64,000 nt of DNA from an uncultured Bacteroidia bacterium (GTDB lineage: Bacteria > Bacteroidota > Bacteroidia > Bacteroidales > Prolixibacteraceae): NCBI GenBank assembly GCA_903923905.1, contig CAIXZH010000014.1, forward strand, positions 27,200 to 91,199, given 5' to 3'. Of this stretch, positions 52,476 to 63,900 are shown one piece after another; position 1 is the stretch's first letter; every line of letters begins with the position of its first letter. The notes below the pieces were generated by a model. That model was not told the DNA's origin. It worked only from the letters and a program-made list of their open reading frames with translations, and did no database searches. Made by a program: the position numbers and the translations under genes.

Positions 52476-55400
52476 ATGATTAATAGTGTGAATTTAACGA
52501 ATATCCCTATGAAAAGTCAATCTGCGGCAATCTTACGACCAACCAAAAATCCATTTCAAACTATACAGACCATGGTAAATCTTTTTAAACCTTTTACAAA
52601 AAAAAAGGTGTCTCCCACCATTGACAGAATTGCCAAACTGTTTTTTATCGTTCTATTTTTTGGTTTAACCGGTTTTGCAGAGCAGGCGGAAGGGCAGACA
52701 GCCTCGTTTACGGCCAGTTCTACATCGGCTTGTACGCCAACAACAATTAACTATACCAATACATCTACAGGGGCCACATCGCATTACTGGGATTTTGGGA
52801 ATTCCAATTATTCAACCATTCCAGGGTACTCACCCACACCTGTATCAGCCAATTATCCGCAGCCGGGTGTATACACCGTTACTCTTAAAATCAATGGATC
52901 GGTCAGTTCAACTCCCCAAAGCATCTATGTTTATCCCAAACCAAATCCAATTGGTCCTGCCCCGGTACAGGGGTGTGAACCATTTTCAACCACTTTAACA
53001 GCGGTTGCAACGCCGGTTGTGGTTGCCCCCTTTACCATTACCGGAGTGTTTCCGGCTCCACCCACCTCGTATGTTGGAGGGATTACAGGAGGTGCAGCTT
53101 TGAGCTATACCTGGAATTTCTTTGGAGACCTGCCCACCGTTACTAAAACTGTAGGGGTTGATCCCAATCCAAGCCAGTTGAGCCTGACAAATATCCCTGC
53201 AGGCATTTATGATGTTTTAATCACGGTGACTGATGTTAACGGGTGTTCAAATTCTGTATTCGTGCAAAGTGTCATTACCGTAAATCCCAAACCGACTGCT
53301 AATTATAGTTTTGTAAAGGCAAATAATTGTGGAACCGGGAATGTGACCTTTACCGGAACTGCATCGGTAACCAGCGGCACGATTGCAGGTTATGCCTGGA
53401 ATTTCAACGATCCGTCAGGCACTTCATCCCTCCAAAATCCGGTCCACAATTTTACAACAGCCGGTACCTACAATGTTTCATTTACAGCAACTTCGTCTGA
53501 CGGATGTACTTCTAATCCGGTTATAAAGCCTGTTATTTTTAATAGTACCAATTCCGTTGGATTTTCTTTCGCAGGAAGTTGTACCGGGCAGCCTGTTGTG
53601 TTTACAGATATGTCGGCTGTCAGTGCCAATATCGTAAGCTGGGCATGGGTTTTTGGAGATGGGAACACCTCAACTGCGCAAAACCCGTCACATACTTATA
53701 ATTCCCCGGGGAATTACAGTGCACAACTTACGGTCGTTTTTAACGACGGATGCTCGATGTCTACAACTCAAACTGTAGCGATAACCGGTCCTACTTCTGG
53801 TTTTACCTTCAGTCCCACCAACGCCTGTCTCCCCAATTATACTGTTGGGTTCACCTCCACAGCCTCAGCTGTCTCTCCGCAGACCATTACCGGTTGGGCA
53901 TGGAATTTTGCTGATCCATCAAGCGGAGCAAACAACACTTCAAGTTTAACTAATCCTTCACATATTTTTGCGACTGCCGGCACTTACAGCGTTTCACTTA
54001 CGGTAACGAGCTCCGATGGATGCTCAGGCACATATTCCCTGAGTGTAGTTGTACCGCCAGCTTCCGTCATTAATTTATCGGCAAGTCCTACCTCAGGTTG
54101 CGCCCCATTGACATCGGCTTTCACACCAATATACACCAATCCATCTGATCCGATTTCCACTTACAGCTGGAATTTTGGAGATCTGGCAAGTGGAGCAAAC
54201 AACACCTCAATCCTTTCAAATCCCTCGCACATCTATAACAATGCAGGGGTTTATGATGTAACGCTCACAGTTACCACCACGAATGGCTGTATTCTTACCG
54301 TAACCAACACTGCTTATATTAAGGTTGGTACACCGCAGACCATTACCAGTGTAACCCCTGCATCAACATTTTGTTTGAATAATTCCATTGTATTTACGGC
54401 AAACTTCTCTACGTTGACGGATCAATTGGTCTGGAATTATGGTGATGGAAGCGGACTAAACACACAAGTTTTGACATCAGCACAATCTGCTGCAGGGACT
54501 GTCGATCAATCCTATTCCTATGGTGCTCCCGGCTCCTATCCGGTTACTGTAACGGCTTATTATAATAATTGTCCCTCGGCTGTTTATACCCTGGCCGGAG
54601 GTGTGACCGTTCTCGAACCGACGGTTGGTTTTAAGCCATCTACTACCAAAGCCTGTTCTATTCCTGCCACGATTTCATTTACGAATAACAGTACCGGAGC
54701 AACAAGCTACAACTGGACTTTTGGGGATCCGACTTACAGTACTATTGGTAATCCGAATACTTCAACAGCCTCCAATCCTTCACATACCTATACTGTTACA
54801 GGAGATTACCTAGTCACCCTGGTTGCCCATAACAGCACATCAGGTTGTTCAGAAACCGCCACTTCCACCATACATATTACAACATCTGATCCGTTGTTTA
54901 CGGTAAACAGTGCAATCGTATGTGCCGGTACTGCATCTGTTTTTACGAACCAGGTGGCCATAAACTCATCATCCAATTTTATTGTCGGTTCCTATCTATG
55001 GACTTTCGGCGACGGTAATACTTCCACCTCGGCAAATCCATCGCATACCTATGCTACTCCGGGAATCTACACCGTGAGTCTGCAGGTTACTGAAGCACAG
55101 GGTTGTGTTTATAGTTACACCTTGCCTGCCCAAATGGATGTTAGGGGTCCTATTGTTAATTTCACGAACTCTCCTACTCAAATCTGCGCCGGCACACTGG
55201 TGACCTTTACCGATGCTACCTCCAAAGCGGCCAACGATCCGGCTAATCCGGCCTTAAATACCTGGTATTGGACCTTTGGTGATGGTGGTACTTCGACATT
55301 GCAAAATCCTACCCATACCTATACCACAAACGGAAGTTTCACTGCAACGCTGCAGGTCACCAATAATCTGGGGTGTATAGGTACGAAATCAATTAACAAT

Positions 55401-58400
55401 TCGGTTATTGTACCTGCAATAACGTCAGCATTCACTACCCCTAAGAGCATCTATTGTATTAATGATCCTGTCAATTTTACCAATACTTCAGTTGGAACAA
55501 TTACAACCTATGCATGGGATTTTGGAGATCCAACCTACAGTTCAACCGGCAACCTGAATACATCGGCGCTAGTTAATCCGTCACATACCTATACTGTTAC
55601 CGGGAGCTATGACATTACATTAACGATAACAAGCAGCCTGGGTTGCACCTCCACTGTGATCAATTCGATATCCGTAGTTGACGGGACCGGTGCGATTAAT
55701 TTGGTTTCACCAGGGACAACAGAGTTGGGATGTGCTCCCGCATCTGCAAGTTTTGCTGCGGCAGATCTGCCAGGCGTTGTTACCAGTTATGCATGGACCT
55801 TTGGTGACGGACAAACATCGTCTGCCCAAAACCCAAACCATTATTATACACGGCCGGGGCATTATACGGTAACTCTTACAGAAGTACTTACGGGTGGATG
55901 TACCAGAACCAGCAGTGTCATTATGCACGTCGCCGGTGCTGTTGGTACATTTACCTACACCAATACGCCACAATGTGTAAATCACACCGAAACCTTTACC
56001 GCAGCAAATCTGGATGGAGTAACCTCACTTACCTGGGATTTTGGCGATGGGACAACTGTCAGGAACGATGCGCCAACTATTCCAACAACTACAACAACCT
56101 ACACGTATACTACATGGGGAACCAGGTTGCCAATTCTGATACTTCGCGATCCTACCTGTGGTGACTATGCCTATTATTATGGTGTCAATGACCGTATTAA
56201 TACCAGTGATGCACCAACAGCATTATTTTCTTATGCATCGATAGCCAATTCCGGACAAAATTGCCAGAACCTAAGTTTTCAATTTACAGATCTGTCTACG
56301 ATTGATGATCCCCGTTATGCGATCTCTACATGGGATTGGGATTTTGGAGATGGCTCAACCCATTCCACGATACAGAACCCAGCCCATACTTATACGAGTG
56401 CAGGAAACTATCATGTAATTCTAACCGTTACCAATGGGTTCATTCCGGGTGGATGCCCTGCTTCCACCTCGCATGATATTACAGTGAATCCACTACCCGT
56501 GGTGGCAACGCTGACTCCACAGGAATTTTGTTCGGGAAGCTCCAGTACTGCTATGGTTCTGAAGGAGAATAACAGCCTGGCAGGGACGACTTTTGCCTGG
56601 TCCCGTAACACCCCTTCCGGGATTACTACATCACAGCCAACAAGTGGAACAGGCATTGCTATTGGTGGTACTATTCCTGCCTATTCATTTACCAACTCAA
56701 CAAGCGCTCCTGTAACTGTCACCTATGCCATAACCCCAACAGGGCCGGCTCCTACCTATTGTGTTGGTGTTCCCTATACATCAACTATTCAGGTAGATCC
56801 GATACCAACGGTAAACAGTGCCCCAACTACAACCATCTGTAATAATGCGGCAGTTGGATACGCCATCAAATCTGCCACTACGGGAACATCCTTTACATGG
56901 GCAGCTTCCTTGTTGACAGCTCCAACGGGCGGATCCATTTCCGGTTTTAATAATTGTTCATCCGGATGTACTTCTACAATCGATGACATTCTGGTAAATT
57001 CAGGAACCTCTCCCGGAGTTGTTCAATATACAATAACTCCAACCGGGCCAAATCCAACCGATTGTCCCGGGATACCATTCACGCTGAACGTTACGGTTAA
57101 CCCGACATCAACTGTTTCTGCTTCTCCGCAAACCATATGCAGCGGGGCAACTACAAGTGTGGGACTAAGTACCGGAACAACCGGGGCTATTGTTACCTAT
57201 TCCTGGACAGCATCGGTAACCTTAGGAAATGCCACCGGATCCTCTTCCGGAAGTGGAAGTACTATTTCCCAAACGCTTAACAATGCGGCTCCACCCCCTT
57301 CAACCGTCGATTATCACATTACTCCATACATTGGAACATGTGCCGGTACACCCATTGATGATATTGTTACAGTAAATCCAGGGGGTGAAGTAGACCAACC
57401 GGTCAGTCAGATTGTATGCAATACAGCAAGTACAGCAGCCGTTAACTTTACAACTAGTAATTTAAACGGTACGACCAACTATACCTGGACAAACAATACG
57501 ACCAGCATCGGACTTGGCGCAAGCGGATCGGGTAATATAAGTTCATTTACCGCATCCAACAGCGGAAACTCTCCGGTAATTGCCACTATCATTGTTACCC
57601 CTCACTTCACGTATGCAGGTCAGACCTGTGATGGGTCAACCAAGACGTTCACCATTACGGTTAACCCGACCGGACAGGTGAATCAGCCTTCAGATGTGGT
57701 ATTTTGTAAGAGTGCCACCGGAACGGTAACTTTTGCCACCGCTAATACAGGAGGAACGACTACCTATGCCTGGAGCAATGATAATCCGGCGATTGGCCTG
57801 GCCGCAAGTGGCAATAATAATATTTCCTTTACTGCTACAAATACAACTTCAGCGCCAATCTTTGCCAATATCACGGTAACACCTACTTTCACAAACGGTA
57901 GCAGCTCGTGTGCCGGACCAGGCAAGACTTTCATAATTACTGTAAACCCCGGAGGCGAGGTAGATCAGCCCACAAATCAGGAAGTATGCAACAATACTAG
58001 CACTTCTATGGTTACATTTACCACCTCCAATACGGGAGGAACTACAACATATGCCTGGACCAATAATACCACCGGTCACGGTCTTGCAGCCAGCGGGTCT
58101 GGTAATATTGGCGCTTTCACAGCCACCAATAATGGTTCATCTCCCGTTACCCTTACGATAACGGTTACCCCAACTTATACTAATGGTCCATCATGCGCCG
58201 GATCTACCAAAACATTCGCCATAATCATAGACCCAACACCAACGGTAAACAGTGGTTCTTCAAAAACAATTTGTAATAACTCAGCTGTCGGTTACACCAT
58301 CGCCTCTGCCACATCCGGGGCAACCTTTACCTGGACCGCTTCAGTCCTGACAGCTCCAACAGGCGGCACAATAACTGGTTTTAGCGATTGTGCCTCAAGT

Positions 58401-60989
58401 TGCACCGTTATAAGCCAAACGTTAGTTAATACCGGTACTTCAGCTGGTGTTGTCAGATATGTCATTACTCCAACCGGACCGGCACCAACTAATTGTCCGG
58501 GCACGCCATTTAATTTTAATGTGACGGTTCAGCCGGTAGCGGTAGTCACGGCAACCCCTTCTTCACAGACGGTTTGCAATAATTCGGCTACAAATATTGC
58601 GCTGTCATCAACAACCACAGGGACAATCAGTTATTCATGGACAGCCAGTCTGACTTCGGGCACTGCAACCGGATTTTCAAGTGGAACAGTTCCACCCATT
58701 GTCCAAACGCTCCATAATACCACCACAACTCCGGCTACGGTCACCTATCACATTATACCATCTATAGGCGGATGTCCGGGAACACCAACAGATGTGGTTG
58801 TTACTGTAAATCCGACTGGTGAGGTCGATCAGCCTGCCAGTCAGGTAATCTGTAATAATACAGGTACTACTCCTATAACCTTTGCAACAACCAACCTGAC
58901 AGGAACCACCACCTACACCTGGACAAATACCAATACCAGTATTGGACTGGCAGCCAACAGCGGGGGAAATGCTACCGGTATTCCGACATTTACAGCCACA
59001 AATACGGGCACTTCGCAGATATCCGGAACTATTGTTGTTATACCTACTTTTAGTTACAACAGTGTTTCCTGTGCAGGTCCGACAAAGTCCTTCACCATTG
59101 CGGTAAATCCAACCGGAGAGGTAAATCAGCCTGCTGATTATGTTTTCTGTAATGCGGCGCTTTCGTCTGTACCTTTTGGAACCACAAATACAGACGGAAC
59201 CACCACCTATTCCTGGACAAACTCGAATACGGCGATAGGTCTTGCAGGCAGTGGAACAGGTAACTTATCATTTACAGCGACCAATACAACCACAGCACCA
59301 ATATCAGCCACCATTGTCGTAACTCCGACATACACCAATGGGGGGACATCATGTGCCGGGCCAACCAAAACATTTGCCATCACTGTAAATCCAAGCGGGC
59401 AGATGAATATTCCGGGAAATCAGACCGTATGTAATAATTCAAGTACTGGTCTGGTTACATTCTCAACCAATAATACCGTAGGTACAACGACCTATTCCTG
59501 GACAAATAATACCACAAGCATTGGTCTGGCAGCCAGCGGATCAGGGCCGACTATCCCTTCCTTTACGGCGTTGAATACAGGAACGGTACCGGTAATTGCC
59601 ACTATTACAGTAACCCCCACTTTCACTAACGGAAGCATAAGTTGCCAGGGACCAACGCAGAGTTTCTCAATCACTGTAAATCCAACCCCAACGGTAAACA
59701 GCGCGTCCACATTGTCTGTCTGCAGCGGAAAGGCAATGAGTACTTATCAACCTACGTCAGCTGTTGCAGGGACAATTTTTACCTGGACTGCCGTAAATAG
59801 TGTTGGTACAGTCACCGGTTTTACTCCAAGCGGTTCGGGATCTATTCATGATCTTCTGACCAATACAGGAGTTGGTGACGGGCAGGTCAATTACATCATC
59901 ACTCCAACTGGCCCTGCACCAACCAATTGTGTCGGACCCACTTTTGACCTGCAAGTGAATGTAATCAATTGTAATTCGTCAATTGGTGTTGCGAAACAAT
60001 TGGTAAGTATGACCAATAACGGGGACGGAACATTTACTGCCTTGTTCAATATTCGTGTTCAGAACTATGGAAATATAGTGTTGGATGGTGTCCAGGTTAC
60101 TGAGAATCTGACTACTGCATTTGGGGCAGCAAATTATGCCGTTCTGGGATTGACCAGCACCTCATTCGCCGTAAATACTTCATTTACAGGAGTAGGAAAT
60201 TTGCTGGATAATACGGCCACTTCCAATATCCTGGCAATAGGCGCTTCTACAGATATAAGACTCACGGTCAAAATATTAAGTGTTGGAAGCTATTTAAATA
60301 CAGTGACGGCAACCTCAACTACAAACGGAGCTACGGATATTTCCCAGAATGGCAGTGATCCTGATCCTGATGGAGATGGTGATCCTAACGGCCATAGTGA
60401 CCCTACTCCTGTAGTGACAGCTTGTTCACCGGTTATGACTGTAACAGCCAGCAATGGTACCATGTGTCATCCGAATATTACCTTCAACCAGACATATCAG
60501 ACTGTAGCAACAGCTGCAAATTATTCAAGCCTCCTTTGGACCACAGACGGAACAGGTACATTTAGCAGTACTACAGCATTAACCCCAACTTATACTCCAA
60601 GTGCTTCTGACGTACAGGATGGACAGGTTGCGCTAACTCTTACTGCCCTTAGCGGAGGAGTATGTCCAAATGTGACTGCTACAATGATCCTGACTATCTG
60701 GACTCCGCCCACAGTCGGAGTGACCAGTGCAACCATTTGTGCAGGTGATTCTTATGCCGTAACAGGAGCTACTGCCACAAACTTTTCAAGTCTCAGCTGG
60801 GCAACAAGCGGAACAGGAACATTTAACAATACCAATACGCTTAATCCGACCTATACCCCGAGTACAGCAGATATTACTGCAGGAACAGTTAATCTTACCT
60901 TAACTGCTCATAAGAATCCTGCTTCGGCCAATACCTGTAATGATGCCAGTGCCACAATGGCGTTGACATTACGGCTACACCGACGGTAA
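52476..60989 (+). CDS. Giant PKD-repeat surface protein, N-terminal part, frame ends early
   Basis: The frame is open to the stop at 60989. I chose the ATG at 52476; 52509 and 52572 are alternatives. A signal segment (AKLFFIVLFFGLTGFAEQAEGQ) follows a basic N-terminus. Then come about 14 PKD repeats (WxFGDGxxSTxxNPSHxYxxxGxYxVxLxVTxxxGC, to about 56.4 kb), about ten PKD-like repeats of another type (TYAWTNNTTxIGLAASGxGNI...CxGPxKTFxITVNP, to 59.95 kb), a DUF11-like segment (VAKQLVSMTNNGDGTFTALFNIRVQNYGNIVLDGVQV), an acidic DPDPDGDGDPNG stretch and two WTTxGTGTF repeats. It is probably secreted by T9SS as an adhesin. Confidence 0.85.
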   Translation: MINSVNLTNIPMKSQSAAILRPTKNPFQTIQTMVNLFKPFTKKKVSPTIDRIAKLFFIVLFFGLTGFAEQAEGQTASFTASSTSACTPTTINYTNTSTGATSHYWDFGNSNYSTIPGYSPTPVSANYPQPGVYTVTLKINGSVSSTPQSIYVYPKPNPIGPAPVQGCEPFSTTLTAVATPVVVAPFTITGVFPAPPTSYVGGITGGAALSYTWNFFGDLPTVTKTVGVDPNPSQLSLTNIPAGIYDVLITVTDVNGCSNSVFVQSVITVNPKPTANYSFVKANNCGTGNVTFTGTASVTSGTIAGYAWNFNDPSGTSSLQNPVHNFTTAGTYNVSFTATSSDGCTSNPVIKPVIFNSTNSVGFSFAGSCTGQPVVFTDMSAVSANIVSWAWVFGDGNTSTAQNPSHTYNSPGNYSAQLTVVFNDGCSMSTTQTVAITGPTSGFTFSPTNACLPNYTVGFTSTASAVSPQTITGWAWNFADPSSGANNTSSLTNPSHIFATAGTYSVSLTVTSSDGCSGTYSLSVVVPPASVINLSASPTSGCAPLTSAFTPIYTNPSDPISTYSWNFGDLASGANNTSILSNPSHIYNNAGVYDVTLTVTTTNGCILTVTNTAYIKVGTPQTITSVTPASTFCLNNSIVFTANFSTLTDQLVWNYGDGSGLNTQVLTSAQSAAGTVDQSYSYGAPGSYPVTVTAYYNNCPSAVYTLAGGVTVLEPTVGFKPSTTKACSIPATISFTNNSTGATSYNWTFGDPTYSTIGNPNTSTASNPSHTYTVTGDYLVTLVAHNSTSGCSETATSTIHITTSDPLFTVNSAIVCAGTASVFTNQVAINSSSNFIVGSYLWTFGDGNTSTSANPSHTYATPGIYTVSLQVTEAQGCVYSYTLPAQMDVRGPIVNFTNSPTQICAGTLVTFTDATSKAANDPANPALNTWYWTFGDGGTSTLQNPTHTYTTNGSFTATLQVTNNLGCIGTKSINNSVIVPAITSAFTTPKSIYCINDPVNFTNTSVGTITTYAWDFGDPTYSSTGNLNTSALVNPSHTYTVTGSYDITLTITSSLGCTSTVINSISVVDGTGAINLVSPGTTELGCAPASASFAAADLPGVVTSYAWTFGDGQTSSAQNPNHYYTRPGHYTVTLTEVLTGGCTRTSSVIMHVAGAVGTFTYTNTPQCVNHTETFTAANLDGVTSLTWDFGDGTTVRNDAPTIPTTTTTYTYTTWGTRLPILILRDPTCGDYAYYYGVNDRINTSDAPTALFSYASIANSGQNCQNLSFQFTDLSTIDDPRYAISTWDWDFGDGSTHSTIQNPAHTYTSAGNYHVILTVTNGFIPGGCPASTSHDITVNPLPVVATLTPQEFCSGSSSTAMVLKENNSLAGTTFAWSRNTPSGITTSQPTSGTGIAIGGTIPAYSFTNSTSAPVTVTYAITPTGPAPTYCVGVPYTSTIQVDPIPTVNSAPTTTICNNAAVGYAIKSATTGTSFTWAASLLTAPTGGSISGFNNCSSGCTSTIDDILVNSGTSPGVVQYTITPTGPNPTDCPGIPFTLNVTVNPTSTVSASPQTICSGATTSVGLSTGTTGAIVTYSWTASVTLGNATGSSSGSGSTISQTLNNAAPPPSTVDYHITPYIGTCAGTPIDDIVTVNPGGEVDQPVSQIVCNTASTAAVNFTTSNLNGTTNYTWTNNTTSIGLGASGSGNISSFTASNSGNSPVIATIIVTPHFTYAGQTCDGSTKTFTITVNPTGQVNQPSDVVFCKSATGTVTFATANTGGTTTYAWSNDNPAIGLAASGNNNISFTATNTTSAPIFANITVTPTFTNGSSSCAGPGKTFIITVNPGGEVDQPTNQEVCNNTSTSMVTFTTSNTGGTTTYAWTNNTTGHGLAASGSGNIGAFTATNNGSSPVTLTITVTPTYTNGPSCAGSTKTFAIIIDPTPTVNSGSSKTICNNSAVGYTIASATSGATFTWTASVLTAPTGGTITGFSDCASSCTVISQTLVNTGTSAGVVRYVITPTGPAPTNCPGTPFNFNVTVQPVAVVTATPSSQTVCNNSATNIALSSTTTGTISYSWTASLTSGTATGFSSGTVPPIVQTLHNTTTTPATVTYHIIPSIGGCPGTPTDVVVTVNPTGEVDQPASQVICNNTGTTPITFATTNLTGTTTYTWTNTNTSIGLAANSGGNATGIPTFTATNTGTSQISGTIVVIPTFSYNSVSCAGPTKSFTIAVNPTGEVNQPADYVFCNAALSSVPFGTTNTDGTTTYSWTNSNTAIGLAGSGTGNLSFTATNTTTAPISATIVVTPTYTNGGTSCAGPTKTFAITVNPSGQMNIPGNQTVCNNSSTGLVTFSTNNTVGTTTYSWTNNTTSIGLAASGSGPTIPSFTALNTGTVPVIATITVTPTFTNGSISCQGPTQSFSITVNPTPTVNSASTLSVCSGKAMSTYQPTSAVAGTIFTWTAVNSVGTVTGFTPSGSGSIHDLLTNTGVGDGQVNYIITPTGPAPTNCVGPTFDLQVNVINCNSSIGVAKQLVSMTNNGDGTFTALFNIRVQNYGNIVLDGVQVTENLTTAFGAANYAVLGLTSTSFAVNTSFTGVGNLLDNTATSNILAIGASTDIRLTVKILSVGSYLNTVTATSTTNGATDISQNGSDPDPDGDGDPNGHSDPTPVVTACSPVMTVTASNGTMCHPNITFNQTYQTVATAANYSSLLWTTDGTGTFSSTTALTPTYTPSASDVQDGQVALTLTALSGGVCPNVTATMILTIWTPPTVGVTSATICAGDSYAVTGATATNFSSLSWATSGTGTFNNTNTLNPTYTPSTADITAGTVNLTLTAHKNPASANTCNDASATMALTLRLHRR

Positions 60990-63900
60990 ATGCCGGCTCA
61001 GATGCAACGATTTGCGCATCTTCTTCGACCTATACATTAATCGGAACTGCAACGCATTATGCATCTTTGCTCTGGACTACCAATGGCACCGGAACCTTTA
61101 CAGGGGGAACCACACTCGGTGCCGTTTACACACCGAGTGCTGCCGATATCGCTACCGGACAGGTACAGTTAACCCTGACCGCCACCGGCAACGGAAGTTG
61201 TCCGGCCGTTAATGACTTTATGGTATTGAATATCTGGCCTGCTGCGACGGCATATGCTGGTCCGAATACTTCAATCTGTTCAGGCAACCCGTTTGTATTA
61301 ACAGGGGCAACAGCGACCAATTACTCCTCTCTCACCTGGACAAGCGCTGGTGGAACCTTTGACAATAACCATGCCTTGAACCCAACCTTCACCCCGACAA
61401 CCAACGGGCCAATTACTGTAACCTTAACAGCCACTGCATTAAACGCTTTATGTTCGGATGCATCATCTTCCCTGACCCTTACGGTAAGAACGCCGATAGT
61501 TTTGACGGCGCCAGTTGTAGTAAATGCAAATTGTCAGGGTGGTATCTCCGGAGGAGTTACACTGGCGGTTACCAGTGGCGGCACGAGTCCGTTTACCTAC
61601 AGGTTGAGTACGGGTGCAAGTAATACGACAGGTCTTTTCCCGTCTCAATTATCAGCTGGGGGTTATACCTATACGGTAATCGATGCCAATGGCTGCACAG
61701 CCAGTGGTTCGTTCAAGGTTACCGATCCTAATTTGCTGAGTTTGGCCATCACCACACAGACCAATGAGACGTGTAATCCATTGAACAACGGTAGCGCCAG
61801 CGTAACGGCTACGGGTGGAACGGCTCCATACAGTTTTGCATGGACAGGTACGGTTACGCAAGCCAGCACGACTGCGAACCCCAATGCAGTAACAGGGCTT
61901 GCAGCGGGTACTTATGTTGTGACAGTGACCGATTTCAAAGGGTGTACTTCAGTTCAGACCATCACCATCATGCAACCAGCGGTATTGAATCAGTATGTGG
62001 ATAGTAAAACTGATGTATTGTGCAAGGGCGGTTCGACCGGAGTTATAGTCATGGCAGGGACAGGCGGCACTGCACCATATACTTTTACCAGTACGGGCGG
62101 AATAACTTTCAGCGGGAATACGGCAACAGGTTTAGCAGCAAACACGTATGTGATCACTGTGACCGATGCCAATGGTTGTAATTCAGCCTCAACGGTGAGT
62201 GTAACCATCGGCGAGCCGGCAGCGGCAGTAGGAGCGGTTGCCTCTACGGTTACGAATGTTTTATGTTATGGATCAGCCACGGGTGTTGCCACAGTAGCAG
62301 CTTCGGGTGGTACAGGTCCGTATACCTATTTATGGAATACAACCCCGGTACAGACCACCGCAACGGCCACCGGTCTTGTGGCAGGTACTTATTCAGTTAT
62401 AGTTACCGATAAGAATGGCTGTACAGCTACCAGCAATACTGTTACAATCACTCAGCCAAGTGGGGCGATAGTTTTGACGGCGCCAGTTGTAGTAAATGCA
62501 AATTGTCAGGGTGGTATTTCCGGAGGAGTTACACTGGCGGTTACCAGTGGCGGCACGAGTCCGTTTACCTACAGGTTGAGTACGGGTGCAAGTAATACGA
62601 CAGGTCTTTTCCCGTCTCAATTATCAGCTGGGGGTTATACCTACACGGTAACCGATGCCAATGGCTGCACAGCCAGTGGTTCGTTCAAGGTTACCGATCC
62701 TAATTTGCTGAGTTTGGCCATCACCACACAGACCAATCTGACTTGCAATTTAGCGCACAACGGTGCTGCCATTGTAACTGCATCAGGAGGTACGGGTGCA
62801 TACACTTTTGTATGGACAGGTGGAGCCTTCACCCAGGCAGACACACATACCAATCCCAATGCTGTAACAGGACTTGTTGCCGGTACATATATTGTCACGG
62901 TAACTGATGCAAATAACTGTACGGCAATCCAGACCATCACTATTACCCAGCCAGTTCAGCTTGTGGCCCAGATCAGCGGTTCAACAAATGTCAGCTGCTT
63001 CGGTGCTGCTGACGGAACAGCTTCCACGGATGTCACAGGCGGAACAACCCCATATACTTACCTATGGGATGATCCGTCAGCTCAGACAACTTCCAGGGCA
63101 ACAGGGCTTGCTCCGGGAACATATCATTTCACGGTGACTGACGCAAAAGGGTGTCAGGTGCTAAACGTTCCTGTAACAATCACAGGGGCTTCAGCCGCAC
63201 TTGCAATCGTAGGTTCAGGAACCAATCCTACCTGTTATGCAGGATCGGATGGTCATGCAGATATTACGGTATCCGGAGGAATTACTCCTTACAGTTACTC
63301 ATGGTCGAATGGCTACAACGGACAAAATCCGACAGGTCTTACCGCAGGAAGTTACACGGTAATTGTCACCGATGCAAACGGATGCACTGCGACTCATACC
63401 TATGTGCTGGGTCAGCCTGCTGCTCTGGTGCTAAACGCCAGTGGCATTGTCAATACCCAGTGTAACTCATCGGTGGGTTCGGTAACCTTAACTGAGGCTT
63501 CCAGTACTGCCGGTACATTTACCATCGGGGGAACCCCTCAGACCGGAACAACAGCTACATTTACAGGGCTCAAGGCAGGTTTCTATACCGCTACTTTCAC
63601 GGCTACGGCCACGGGATGTACGGCAACCACCACCTTTAACATCATCAATATCAACAGCACGCTTGCAGCTACTGTAAGTGTGAATGATCCATTATGTTAT
63701 GGTGAAACAGTTACTGCAATTGTAACTGCAAACGGAGGAACTGGTCCTTACAGCTTCACACTTAATGGTGGAGCGTCACAGTTGACTGGCGTATTTAACT
63801 CACTTTCAATAGGTAGCTACAATGTTCTGGTTACCGATGCCAATGGTTGTACTTATACCGTTGCCTTTGATATTCATCAGCCGGCACCGCTCGTATTGTC

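Noticed and set aside
52675..58504. Many antisense and out-of-frame ORFs in the giant gene
   Set aside because: They are shadows of repetitive, threonine-rich coding sequence and have no family features.
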